From Canna indica (taxonomy: Eukaryota; Streptophyta; Magnoliopsida; Zingiberales; Cannaceae), in assembly GCA_034359265.1 (NCBI GenBank), contig CP136890.1, positions 94,947,501 to 95,011,500 of the forward strand: a stretch of 64,000 bases of DNA. The letters are read 5' to 3'. This document shows positions 1 through 11,124 of this stretch, in pieces. Made by a program: the position numbers and the translations under genes. Within the stretch, counting starts at the first letter, position 1, and each line of letters begins with the position of its first letter. The notes under the pieces were generated by a model. That model was not told the DNA's origin and searched no databases. It was given only the letters and a program-made list of their open reading frames with translations.

Positions 1-597
1 GGAGTTACGAGGGTTTGAGTTTGGTTAAACGTGTATTTTGATTAAACGAGTTCACTCCGGATTAACACAATTAAATATATTTAACTAAACATATTTAATC
101 GTGTTATTGAACATGTTTAATTCATTTACTCGTTTATAAGGATATATAATATAAAGGTAAAAATCTGCACTATGTGTTAGTACTTAGTACTTCATTTTGT
201 TATGAACAATGAAGTTATGAAAGTAATGAATTGATGAAGTATGTAATTTTTTGCTTAGTATTAGTATTTGTCTTGGTCTATAATCAAGTACAGATATTGA
301 GTATGTCTTGTTATTAATAATATGTCTACTGTGTTTAATTTTAATTTCAGTAATTTTTATTTTGTTCACTATTAAAATTATGTTTATCGTGTTGTATCGT
401 GTAGGTGTATACATATGTACACGTTTAGACACATTTACTTAAACGAGTTAAGTGTGTTGTGTCGTGCCAACCCGAGAATAAAAAGATCGAATTCAAATTT
501 GCATATTCGGACACATTTAATAAACGGGTCGAGTTCGAATTTAAATTTTTATAACATGAGATATGTTTAGACACGACACGACACGGATTGCCACCCC
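1..597. repeat. hAT-like MITE fragment, cut by window edge
   Basis: AT-rich sequence with many short variants of TTAAACGAGTT and of TCGTGTCGTGTCTAAACA, ending near 597 in GGATTGCCACCCC. Its complement resembles the GGGGTGGCAA terminus of the hAT-type MITE at 4649-5572. The other end was not found and may lie before base 1. The small reading frames in it are not coding by any sign I can see. Confidence 0.4.
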
Positions 598-1190
598 AAA
601 TTAAATGGGTTGATAATAAACAACTTTTTATATTTCGAGATTCAACCAATTAGATTCGGGTAATTAACAAGGTATATGTGTTATCAAGTTCGAGTTCAAA
701 TTGTAGAGAAAAAAAATATAAATACTCGACCCGCTAGGCCGCTACAATCTCAAGAGCGCTTGTAGTACACCAACTCATCCTGCAAGTCACTAAAGTATAT
801 TGTTCACTTTAAGGGGGTGCCGTGCTTAATTTTGCATCTCAAATGTCATCTCATATGGAAGGACAGTGTTCGAAGATTAAAGTTCCCCAACAAACGATAT
901 TATATGCATGATGTATTGATGATGAAACTAAGTTGAGTTTACCTTGCGATTGTGTGAATAACTAAGAATGATGGAACTAAAATTCAGAAAAAATACAATA
1001 ATAAAGAAAACGAGAGAGATCGATGAAATTTAATTTTGCCTCCGAGCTTCTTACAAAATATCCGCAGTCAATATTAAAAGATGGATCATGGCAGGCACAA
1101 AGTCGCACATTAATTCTTCGGCGAGCAAAAACCACCTTTATGATTGCATAAGAAAACTAAACCAAGTTATGAACCCTAATCTAAAAAAAA
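598..1190. other. Intergenic, nothing recognised
   Basis: AT-rich sequence with no recognisable gene, RNA or complete repeat. The part next to 1190 should hold the 3' UTR and polyadenylation region of the minus-strand BBX gene. Confidence 0.5.
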
Positions 1191-1217
1191 GAAGAAGAAG
1201 AAGAAGAAGAAGAAGAA
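1191..1217. repeat. (GAA)9 microsatellite
   Basis: Nine GAA units follow an A-run, about 75 bp beyond the stop codon of the BBX gene, so they probably lie in its 3' UTR or 3' flank. Confidence 0.9.
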
Positions 1218-1290
1218 AGGACATCCTTCTGGCTTGTCAGCTTGTGAGTAGATGAACAGGTTAAGCACGCCAGCTCGGGCCGGAAGCGAG

Positions 1291-1962
1291 TCAGCGGTGG
1301 GCCGCGGCGCGGGCGATTTTTGACTCGGCCATCACAATAAGCCTAGCGGGCACACGCGAACGCGCCACCAGACGCCGGAGGGCCTCGACGATGCTGCTCC
1401 TACCCAACTTCTTCCGCCTCGCGAACAACTTGATGGCGTACCACAGCGCCGCCACATGGGCCACCCGCTCCGGCAACGCGTCGATCGCGCTCCCGCACGC
1501 AGCCAACGCGCGCATCGCCGTGGCCGCGAAGCCCCGCTCGCTCCTCAGCCCCATTCTCCGGCTCAGGCTCTCCAACTCCAGAAACGCCCGCATGTGCGGA
1601 TATCGCGGCCGCGCTTTCTGGGAACACTTTCGACGACGGGGGGCGGGCCGCGGCGCTGCTGAGGGCTCGGCGGTGTGGCGGGAGCTGGAGGACGGGGAGG
1701 AGGACTCGGCGCGACGAGGAGGAGGAGGAGGAGAGGGCTGGCTGCAAGAGCGGCAGAGGGAGGTGGAGGGCGGCGACCCAGCGCCGGTGACGCAGCGGTC
1801 TGCATCAATGGAGAGGCACGCGTTGCAGGCGACGAGCCGGACGTGGCGGGCGACGAGAAAGTTGGCGCCGTGGACAGCAGCATCGCAGGCCCAGCACAGG
1901 AACGCCACGTCGGAGTCGCAGTAGAGGAAGGCGGCGGCGCCGCAGAGCGCGCACAGCTGCAT
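1291..1962 (-). CDS. BBX32-like: B-box zinc finger protein, BBX32-like
   Basis: Intronless gene for 223 residues. The N-terminus is a single B-box with zinc ligands C4, C7, C15, D18, C23, C26, H31 and H40. A further CxxC at residues 46-49 looks like the remnant of a second box. A Ser/Pro-rich linker follows, then a basic helical C-terminus (about residues 125-223) with no CCT domain. One B-box, no CCT domain and this length match Arabidopsis BBX32 (225 aa) rather than the roughly 120-residue microproteins BBX30/31. BBX32 is known as a nuclear factor that binds other BBX proteins and dampens HY5-BBX21 light signalling. The start is the ATG at 1962, directly before the B-box; the frame runs further upstream but without conserved sequence. 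GC content is very high compared with the flanks. A TATA box lies 70 bp upstream. Confidence 0.9.
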   Translation of the reverse strand: MQLCALCGAAAFLYCDSDVAFLCWACDAAVHGANFLVARHVRLVACNACLSIDADRCVTGAGSPPSTSLCRSCSQPSPPPPPRRAESSSPSSSSRHTAEPSAAPRPAPRRRKCSQKARPRYPHMRAFLELESLSRRMGLRSERGFAATAMRALAACGSAIDALPERVAHVAALWYAIKLFARRKKLGRSSIVEALRRLVARSRVPARLIVMAESKIARAAAHR

Positions 1963-2031
1963 CGCGGAGGCAACCGGATGGTGGCGCAGGAGACGGTGGG
2001 GAACCGAAGAAAAGGAGGCGGCTTGCTTTTG

Positions 2032-2040
2032 CCTTTTATA
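2032..2040 (-). promoter_or_regulatory. TATA box of BBX32-like gene
   Basis: Read on the minus strand this is TATAAAAGG, 70-78 bp before the ATG at 1962. That spacing implies a short 5' UTR of about 40 nt. Confidence 0.7.
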
Positions 2041-2451
2041 AGCGCGCCACGCACGAAATTGTATCACGAATCTCCGGAGAAGATGAGGTTACTATTAATT
2101 CGGAAATAAACCCGGACCGGTTCAGGGAAAGGCTGGGTGGGGTTTGGGTTAATTGGACCTCCGCTGCATTCGGAGCTAATAATCCCAGGCCACGAATTAA
2201 TTTGTTCACAACAAATGGAATTTATAATCTCCGTGCACTGTATATTAATTTATGCAATTATTTAATGTATGGTTTATGAAAGAAATGGAATATTCTAACG
2301 TCAATTGCAAAGGAGTAAAAGATGGACCGGGGAATGCGGTCGCAGCACGAGCTTCCTCGACCACGAATCTCTCGTCCGGCTCTAATTTGTTAATGCGATT
2401 ACTTAAGGCGGGGCTGATAATTAAGCGTCTTGGACGAGTGACACGTTGCGC

Positions 2452-2902
2452 TGACGTCTTCCATTCGGTTTGACCAAATCAAATCGGATGACGTGGGCCG
2501 GCCCCGGATGAGATGACTTGATATGACTCCGCGATACGTACGACGACAAATCTTTCGGGCGAGAAAAGTTACGGGCCACAAGGGGGCTCCACGTGTGCGG
2601 GCCGCAGCCGAACGACGTGGACTCGCAAGCGGACGCGAACGTCTTCGTCGCCGAAACAGATGCTGGTTCGGTTCAATTCGACGTGCTCGGCCGAGGACTT
2701 GAAGGCAGCGCAGCAGAGAAAGTAGTGGTCGAGGAAAGGAGGCATTTGATCGAACACTTTGCAACCTTGGATACGGAGGGTGATTGACTGATTGCATTCT
2801 TGAAACTTGGCACGCGTCGCACACAGGAAGAGGAAGGCGAAGGTGGTTTTGCGCTGGAGGGGTGTACGTGGCAGCGAATTGGAGGGGAGGGGTTGCCACG
2901 TG
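2452..2902. promoter_or_regulatory. bZIP-site cluster upstream of BBX32-like gene
   Basis: ACGT-core sites of the kind bound by HY5 and ABF-type bZIP factors: TGACGTC (2452-2458), TGACGTGG (2489-2496), CACGTG (2590-2595), GACGTGG (2614-2620) and CACGTG (2897-2902, inside the palindrome CCACGTGG). They lie 490-940 bp upstream of the BBX start codon. HY5 control of BBX genes through G-boxes is established in Arabidopsis; its use here is inferred. The surrounding 2.4-3.1 kb is GC-richer than the flanks and has open frames with no recognisable domain. Confidence 0.5.
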
Positions 2903-3393
2903 GAGGAATGGATTGAGGAGTGCATTGGATGCCTTGTGGTGGTCTCTGCGAGCAGCAGGAGAATGAGTGGCTGATAGACGTCTTGATGCGCTCGCCACCA
3001 CATCGGAATCTTCCAAGATTACCTGCGTCAGTCGCTGGATTTTGCTGCATGCATGCATGCCTTCCAAGTTGTCGCGGCGACTTTTGCGTTGCTGTTGTTG
3101 TCCCATTGACTGCATGCCTTTAAAAATCATAGTTTTGATTAAAGATAGAGTTTTAATTAATTTAGCCTAACAATTAATTATTATTAGAAATATTTGGAAT
3201 AATAATTCCCTAATTAGATTAAAAGATTGTGCTTTAAAAAAATAAAGAAATAAAATTAGAAGACAAGATTAAGGCTTCAGAGAATAGAGAACGTGACAGT
3301 AATTAATGGTCATGACCCAGATATGTTATATATATATATGGTCTTTACAGCACAGCTAATGCTCTTAGACAGCAAATTAATCTCAAATTGTGA

Positions 3394-3651
3394 GCCTTAG
3401 CTGAAGACAAGTGGTTTAAGGAGGGTGATAAAAATATTAGGTATTATCAGAAACTTGTCACGGTTAGGAGACGTAATAACTTTATTTATTGTATTAAATT
3501 AAATGACAAATATATGATGGACTCTAACGGGATATTACTAATGTTTTTTGCTGATTTGAGTAGGAATCTTTGGACTTACCAGGATATTGATTATAGAAAT
3601 TGTTTTGTGTTGCCAACTTTGAAAACTATAAGCAATGATATATTCACGTGA
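3394..3651 (+). pseudogene. LINE reverse transcriptase fragment
   Basis: An 85-codon open stretch includes WFKEGDKNIRYYQKLVTVRR, the pattern found just before the RT domain of plant L1-type LINE ORF2 (consensus W..EGD.NT.FFH......R...N.I). No endonuclease, palm domain or poly-A tail is attached, so it is an isolated remnant. Confidence 0.7.
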
Positions 3652-4581
3652 TGATTTTATTAAAAAGAGTTAGTGTGCAAGAGTACGTCTTTTAAGCCTC
3701 TTATACCAAGGCAAAATTAGAAAATTATATCTCGGGAGCAAAATATAAAATCGCAGTCATGTAAGCCATAATTACTTACATGACAAAAAATATATTTTAT
3801 TATACTTTAAAGATATAACTAAATATAATTAAAATACTATTATATATAATATATATACCAATAAATGTTCAAGAGGACCAATGTCGGGAGGGAAGGGGGA
3901 CAATTGCCCTCCTCCAATACATTGATTGCACCCCTGCTTGTATGATATTAGACAAGGTAACCGTGTATATTTGTATTTATATTATTATTAATTATTTATT
4001 ATCTTCACCTGTTATTACTCGTGTTATTATAAAGAAGACGGTCAAAATTAACCACCTAATTTATGCTAACGTGTTAAGAAAAATTTTGTCCCAGCAAAAT
4101 TGCTAATAAAAAAAATCAATTTTTGAATGTTCTGAATTTTCTTTCCTAACAAAGTACGCATGGCAGTTAGGAATAGAATTTATAATGAAGTTATATATTA
4201 AAATATGTGGCTTTTTTTTCTATGCCTTATATTGTTATTATAATTTATTTATTTTTGAAAAAAAAAAGTGAGATCATAATCACACGTTAATTATTTCATG
4301 GGGCATGAAATGCCAATAAAATTATAAAATCGCTATATCGCGAAGGGAAGACAGGTAGACAAAAAAGCTCAAAAAAAGAAAGAAAATGAAGACCAATGAA
4401 GGGAGGACCAAATGTGGTTACCCCTAGACATAACGTCCGCAATACCAAATTGCTTTCATCCAAGATCATGGCATTTCTAGAACTCCATACACATCAAACC
4501 TATATAGTGGATATGGTGGCGTGGTGCGCATTCTATACTTGGCAACTCGTAAAGAGAGTGGGGGTGGACACAGTGCCTCCT

Positions 4582-4585
<4 letters not shown>
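3652..4585. other. AT-rich intergenic, nothing recognised
   Basis: Very AT-rich sequence with homopolymer runs and short TA tracts. No gene or bounded repeat was seen. Confidence 0.5.

Positions 4586-4629
<44 letters not shown>
4586..4629. repeat. (GA)22 microsatellite
   Basis: Perfect 44-bp GA tract, 19 bp left of a hAT-type MITE. Reading frames across it give only Arg-Glu repeats and are not coding. Confidence 0.95.
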
Positions 4630-4632
<3 letters not shown>

Positions 4633-4648
4633 CATCCTATGTTGAGAG

Positions 4649-5572
4649 TAGGGGTGGCGAAAATGGGCACGACACGAGTACGACTAGGGATGTCAATGGG
4701 GCGGGGTGGGTATGGCGGGTGCCTACCCGCTACTCGCCCCGCGAAATAAATAAGTACCCACTATCGTTTATTTTTCGCGAGTATCAAAAATGGGTACATA
4801 TTTAATTATCCACGGGTATTAGTGGGTACCCATGACACTTAAAAAAAAATATAAATTATAATATTTTAATAACACTTTAACTCTTTAAGTATTTTGATAA
4901 AAACTTCAAGTATAACAATTTCATTTTGATAAACACACAATATTTTAATAACAACATCATCATAAGGTTTTAAAACATAAAGTATATGAGTATTGAATTA
5001 GGTTAGAGTTTTTTTAGTATATGTACGGAGGATAATATTATAATTTACTAATTCTTGCGGGTAACGGGTACTATAATACCCGTACCCACCTCATATAATA
5101 AACGGGTAAAAAAAATTACCCGCGAGCGAAATCTCCGCTGGTAGAAAACTACCACCCATACCCGTCATAAACAGGTAAATACTCGTGGGCTACTCTCCTA
5201 AACGGATAATATTGTCATCCCTAAGCACGACATGATATATAACTGTGGGCCGAGCCTGGGAATCCAGCATGATATGCTTATTGGGCCGGGCTAACTCGAC
5301 ATAATAACATTGCGAGCCGATTCTTATCGTGTCGGGTCGGCCCGTTTGGTCTGCTAAGTATTAAAAAATTAAATTAAATAATTTCAAAACCTTAATACTA
5401 AGCGTCTACAACAAAAAAAAATTGGTTTGATTTGGTTTGATGTTAAATATTGATGTTTGATTTGATTTGATTTGGTGCTAAGTAGAATTAATTATGTGGG
5501 CTCGCGGGTCGTGCTGGGGCGCCAATTTTTCGTCCCATGAAATTAGCGGGTCAGCTCGTTTTGCCACCCCTA
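4649..5572. mobile_element. hAT-type MITE (outer of nested pair)
   Basis: Terminal inverted repeats TAGGGGTGGCGAAAATGGGC and (complement of the right end) TAGGGGTGGCAAAACGAGC. The flanking 8-mers GTTGAGAG (4641-4648) and GTTTAGAG (5573-5580) match at 7 of 8 positions, the duplication length of hAT transposons. There is no transposase, so the element is non-autonomous. A second MITE sits inside it at 4685-5223. Confidence 0.85.
4685..5223. mobile_element. hAT-type MITE nested in 4649-5572
   Basis: Inverted ends TAGGGATGTCAATGGGG and (complement of the right end) TAGGGATGACAATATTATCC, flanked by AGTACGAC and AGCACGAC (7 of 8 match). The body consists of repeated GCGGGTA/TACCCGC-type motifs. 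It must be younger than the element it interrupts. Confidence 0.85.
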
Positions 5573-6615
5573 GTTTAGAGTGGGGCATTCAACGAATACA
5601 TGTGATGATTTTTTATGCACTGTGTTGCAATGATTTAATTACAAAAATAAATTATATCATGAATTAAAAAAAAAATCATGTCCCTTAAACATTCGACTAT
5701 TCAAATTGGTTCTAATTATATATAATTTGCCGAAAACAAATTTTATATGAATAAGTTATGATTTTCTAAATCTGATATTTTTTTTAGAATTTTCTTAGCT
5801 ATTTTCTAAATTAACTGCATAATTTTCGATCGTCATTGCATATTATTTTTAGTTCATCTTCAAAGTATTTAATTATAAAAATAAATTATATAATAAACTT
5901 TAAAAATGTGTAAATAACCTAAAAATTCACGTAGTTTTATCAAAATTTAAGATTTACCAATTTTTTCTTCCATGTACGAATTCGTCAGCCACGCAAAGTA
6001 CCGTTTTCTTTCACGTTAGCAAATTTGACGAGACCCTTGATAAATTAGTAGATGAAATAATAAATTAGTAGATGAAATAACAGATGCAAACTATGTAAAT
6101 TTACATGTAAAAAAAAATGGTAAATCTTAAATTGATGTAAAACTATGGAAATTTGTAAGTTATTTCCCCTAAATATTACGAGATAAACTAATGGGCTCGA
6201 GTGTCAAAAGCCCACATGAAATCTGCAATAAAAACGCAGGTCTACAAAGCTAATCCCAACTTGGCTGACCATATTATCATCATTAAGCAGACGACAAAAG
6301 AACTAATGACAGATAATAAAGTGATTTAGGAATCAAAACTCAAAAGTAGAGTCCAAGCTTGAATTAGAAAACAGGGCATGTGTTGGGCCCAAACTCTTCA
6401 CGTGTAATAGTTGAGTGCGTCGCAGGGCATTCTCTGCCGGTCTGCCTCCATGCCGCTGATTTGAGTCCCACGTCTCCTCCTCCCGTTTATTTATTTAAAT
6501 GTCTTTATTTCTTCTTTTTTACTTTTAGAAAATTAAAGGGCATTAAATTAAATCAGGTTCCAAATGTAGATCTGGGGATATTATATTGTCTTGTTTTAAA
6601 AACAGCGCTTTTAGT
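5573..6615. other. AT-rich intergenic with a 20-bp tandem duplication
   Basis: No gene was found. A TAAATTAGTAGATGAAATAA unit occurs twice in tandem near 6042-6081. Confidence 0.5.
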
Positions 6616-7124
6616 TAGGAATGATAACAGTTTGATTAATCATATTTTTGAGGATTAATTGAAACTGAAACCGTTTTTCAAATCCGCTAACCGAAACCAA
6701 AATCGAAACTGGCTCGGTTTCGATTATCCGCGGATAACTGAAACCAAATTTTTTGGTTCGAATAGAACCGATTATCCATTTACTAATCGGTTAACTGATA
6801 GTAAACGGATAACTGATTCAAAGATTAATAATAAAACCGGTTTCGAATACCGATTAACCGTAAAAAACCGATAGTAAACGGATAATCGGTTCAAATATTA
6901 ATAACAAAATTGGTTTCGATTATCGGTTAACCGCAAAAAACCGGTAACCGAAACCGAATATATAACCGGTTTCGGTTACCGGTTAACCGCGATCCGATAA
7001 CCGAAATCGAACCGATTTTAAACGGTTTTTGATTTTTACTATCTGAAACCGAAATCGAACCGCAAATCCACTATCGAAAACCGGATTTTGCGATTCGGTT
7101 AACCGGTTTGAATTGTCATCCCTA
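6616..7124. mobile_element. hAT-type MITE with exact 8-bp duplication
   Basis: 509 bp bounded by TAGGAATGATAACAGTTTG and (complement of the right end) TAGGGATGACAATTCAAACC. The flanking 8-mers are identical: CTTTTAGT at 6608-6615 and 7125-7132. The interior is dense in GGTTAACCG/AACCGATT palindromic motifs. The exact duplication suggests a fairly recent insertion. The open frames inside it are not coding. Confidence 0.9.
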
Positions 7125-7174
7125 CTTTTAGTTGGATCATGGAAATTAATTGAATGGAATATCGATAGATATTA

Positions 7175-8191
7175 GGGGGCGTTTGTCACGTTACTATTCA
7201 AAATTAGTTAGAATCTGATCATTACTTTTAAAATTATTGATAATATTACATTATCATATTTGACATGTACTGATAATTTCACCGGTAGTCCATATTATCT
7301 TGTTTGGCGTAAAAAAAGATTATTGAGAAACTTATATTTTTAACTAAAATACTCTCAAATAATAAAAAAAAAAGTAAAAAGTAAAAAGTCTTCCGAACTT
7401 TAGCCTAATTAGCAAAAAATCTCACGAATTTTAAAAACATGCAAAAAAAACTACAAACTCATGAAAAATTAGCAAAAATGCTCATTTGGTTATCTCTTCG
7501 TTAACTTTTTAACAGAATTTCACATCAGCACCACGTGTCGACACCTCATTCGTTCACGTATAATTTTTTTCATGTCATATTCAATATAACATTTTTAAAA
7601 TAATAAAAAATATAAATATTTCATATATATATATATATTTCTCAACTTGTAGTGCTGCAAAAAATCTCATAAACTTTAATTATGATGTAATTTTTTTTTA
7701 AATTTTGATTGTGATACAATTTTTTTTTATGAACTTTGATTGTAATGTAAAAACTCATCTTTTTAATTATAAAATTAACGGAGAAATAACACCATGGGCA
7801 TTTTTGCTAATTTTTCAATATTCATAAATTTTTTTTGGCATATTTTTAAAATTTGTAATTTTTTTTGCTAATTAGGTTAAAATTTGGAGGACTTTTTGCC
7901 TTTTATCTTAAAAAGAATAAATAAAATAAAATAAAATAAGGATTACCACTTTACTACGGGATTAGGTTGTGATTTTTTCTATGTTAGTATAGGGTATTTT
8001 AGTATGAGGTATTATGTCAAAAAAAAAAAAAATATTATTTTACTGATAAACCACGTAGCGATTTTCTCCATCGGTAATGTGAATTATTAATTAAGTGATA
8101 ATATAATTATAATGATATTCAAATTATCAATAATCTATTTTAATTAAAATTATTTATAATCTATTTAAATTGTATCGTACCAAATGCTCCC
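7175..8191. mobile_element. Tourist-like (PIF/Harbinger) MITE
   Basis: Ends GGGGGCGTTTGTCACGTTAC and (complement of the right end) GGGAGCATTTGGTACGATAC, flanked by TTA on both sides (7172-7174 and 8192-8194), the 3-bp duplication typical of PIF/Harbinger. It is unusually long for a MITE because another inverted-repeat element occupies about 7376-7905. Confidence 0.75.
7376..7905. mobile_element. Inverted-repeat MITE nested in the Tourist-like element
   Basis: The left end AAAAAGTCTTCCGAACTTTAG and the complement of the right end (AAAAAGTCCTCCAAATTTTA) are inverted copies, each followed inward by CCTAATTAGCAAAAAA. No target duplication could be fixed because both flanks are A/T runs. Confidence 0.6.
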
Positions 8192-9296
8192 TTACTCTAA
8201 CTTGGATCGTTATTTATTGATTTAGATAAAGGAAGGTTGGCCAGGTGTTCCATTTATAGTATTGATTAATTAACAAGGAAAAGAAATAAAGAATATTGAC
8301 AGATTATATATATATATATATATAATTAATTATGCGGGAGGAGTGGGATTGAAACTTAAACGCGAAGCATCGCACAATTTGGTGCATGATAGGGCTGTTA
8401 TTTGCCTTTGTTTCGTATTTATGCGCTGTTCCTAACGTCAAAGATTTTTCTTTTGAGAACAATTAAATGGTGGACTTTTAGCTCTTTCCACATTATTTAA
8501 GTTCGAGATCTCAAACTTAGATTTGTATGTTTTTTTACGAAATGCATCTGAAACTGTCGGCACTTATTTTTTCAATGTGGTGTTAAACTTGCATTTGGAA
8601 TATTCTGGGATTCAGTACTAGTTTTGATTTTTTTAATATGACTACTCAGATTTTTTTTTTGTTGTAGTTTGCTCTTGTACTATGTTAATTACTTAAATTC
8701 TCAATAGTACTACTGCACAATCTTAATTGTTAATATTTGTTTATTCATCTAACATTCTACAAATAACTTACTGCATAGCTCAGCCTACAGTGTTATTGAA
8801 ACATATTTAAAATGCTTTTAGACATCCCAAGGAAAAAAAAGAATTTTGGCTCAATAATTAGATATAAATTTATTTAATTGATTTATCAATTTAAAATAAT
8901 AATTTTATTTTAATTATTATAGATTAGATATATTTTAATTTATTTATAAATTAATTAATTTTATAAAAATATATTTATAATTACAAGTTTGTCATTCTAT
9001 TTTGATATCAAAATTGTCAATCTTAAAATCACGTAAAATAATCTTTTGGCTTTTTTATTTGTATTAAGAAAATTAATTTTATCGAAGCTTGTTTTTCATT
9101 AAGATTTCGATTCAATTTCACGAAAATGACGAATCAAACACGTCTTTGATTTTAGTGAAATCGAAACTATAAAAATTAACAAACTTGATTTCGCTAATCA
9201 AATAATCGATGACTTGTTACTATATTTGCATGAATTAAATTACTTAGCTTCAATCTCGATAAAATTTTGTCAAAATTTATATTTGTTATGGATATA
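8192..9296. other. AT-rich intergenic, TA microsatellite
   Basis: A TA tract lies near 8307-8326. No gene or bounded element was seen otherwise. Confidence 0.5.
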
Positions 9297-9610
9297 GATG
9301 AGCGAGTCCGGACACATTGTATGTTTTCATAATACTCAAACCCTACCTCATTGAAACTTGAAACCGAACTCTATCCGAAACATATGGTCTAGTGATACCC
9401 CCGTTGGAACCTCGAACCTACATGAGAACATGATGGAATGTGTAACCACTAAGCTACTAGCTAGTATGTCCATAATTCGACACACACATTTTCGGGTTGG
9501 TCCACTAAGAGAATAAAGCTCCCCTAATGATAGTTTCTTTCATTCGTAAGATTCGAACCTAAAATCTTGCTTAAGGGAACAAGTAACAAACCATTTATAT
9601 CAATCCACGT
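9297..9610 (-). repeat. tRNA-like (SINE-like) double module
   Basis: On the minus strand two tRNA-like modules follow one another. The second has TAGCTTAGTGGTTA (plus 9443-9456), a good Pol III A box, followed by GGTTCGAGGTTCC (plus 9406-9418). The first has GGTTCGAATC near plus 9549-9558. No tRNA cloverleaf closes and no poly-A end was found. A decayed tRNA-derived SINE is the likeliest reading. Confidence 0.35.
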
Positions 9611-10646
9611 TAATAAAATCAAATAGGATTTGTATTAGATTTGTATCTTATAGATTCCAGTTAATTAAATTTGATGAAAAAGTAGGGTGTGGTTAGGTCC
9701 GTTAGGATATGATAGTGAATAGTATGCAATATTTTATAATATAATAAATATATCAATATACATTTGTATAGTATAATTAATTATGTTTATATTGTATACA
9801 ACATAATATATATATTATATTACATTTTATTATTAGTATTCAAGTCTCTTGATTAAGGATGTTTGGTTCGAAAGATTATAACTCAGTCGAATCCCATGGT
9901 AGTCAAGGTTGAGCTTGAATATGATATATGGTTTGAGCTTAAGTTCAACCTAGCTAGCTTGAATACTATCAGCAACTGAAGTATGAACACACAGCAAATT
10001 AAGTACTTAAAAGATTGTAAAATTATCAACTGCATGATTATTTATTGTGATTATTTATTTTTATTTTAAAAAAAGTTTGTAAGGTTGAAATGGATGACAT
10101 GCATTCAGTTGCTTTCCATTTGTTCTTTGTATTCTTTTGAGGTTTAGTTTCCTTCCAACTTTAGATTTAGCATCTCGTTGAACCATTTACTCTCTTGTTG
10201 TTTGACCTCTGCAAAGTTCATTGTGAATATCAATGAGTGTTTCTTTCTTCCCTTTCTTTTTTCACTTTACTTTTCTTTACTAATAGAATGAGAGAAAAGT
10301 TTATTTTTATAGAAATGGACGAGATCACTTTTTTATTTGTCCGATGATGGACTTGGTCAAGGTCATTGTTGGCATTAACTTGAAGGCAATTTCCAAGTAC
10401 TTGAGAAACTTCCAATACTTGGCCCCACTAATTGGCCTGCTTCAATCAAGTAAAATTACAGGCATAACCCCCTCTAATTAGAACTTTAATTAATTCCCTC
10501 TTAATTAAAGCTAGCGTTAGTGGGTTGAGCTGGTACTCGTTGTCATGCGATTTTTTTGCGTGCCTTAATTAAGCTAAATTGCACGAAACGCGGATTCATA
10601 TGTCATATGCATGCACGTGATGACAACTCATTGGCCGAGATAAAAG
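9611..10646. other. AT-rich intergenic, nothing recognised
   Basis: No conserved coding sequence or repeat boundaries were seen on either strand. Confidence 0.5.
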
Positions 10647-11124
10647 TAGGGGCGTACATGACTACTGAATAGATCCGGAATCGATTAAAAGCGATTTGAT
10701 TGGGTAAATTTTGAATAGACCCGAATTAAATTTAAATAACGTTCGGGATAAAAATTTAGGAATCGATTAAAACCGGTTCCGATTCCGAGTCCAATACATC
10801 GGTTAGATTCGGAATTGAAAACGGTACCCGAAACTTATACTCTGAAACTTGTTCATTTATAAATTTTACGATACAGATTCCAATAGGGTACCATCCTGGA
10901 ACCTATACATTTATAGGTTCCAACAGGGTTTAGGGTATATGAACATATTTCAACAGGGTATTCGGAATCGAAATCAAAACTTATGGTTCCGGATAGAGTC
11001 CGATTCTAGATTCCAATAGGATATGATTCAATTCCAAAACTTAGGAACCGATTTTATATAGGATAAAATTTGAATATCATAAAAAAAATTACAAAGTATC
11101 CGAAACCGCTCACGCTCACTCCGA
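10647..11124. mobile_element. hAT-type MITE with exact 8-bp duplication
   Basis: Flanked by GATAAAAG at 10639-10646 and 11125-11132. The left end TAGGGGCGTACATGAC and the complement of the right end TCGGAGTGAGCGTGAGC are imperfect inverted repeats. The body repeats GATTCCGA/CGGAACC motifs. Confidence 0.75.

Noticed and set aside
1391..2109. Long plus-strand frames opposite the BBX gene
   Set aside because: Antisense shadows of a very GC-rich gene; the translations are Arg/Gly/Ala-rich with no conserved domain.
2399..3130. 243-codon minus-strand frame and overlapping frames on both strands
   Set aside because: No domain, no codon-use pattern distinct from the other frames, and several frames are equally open because the stretch is GC-rich. 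More likely upstream DNA of the BBX gene.
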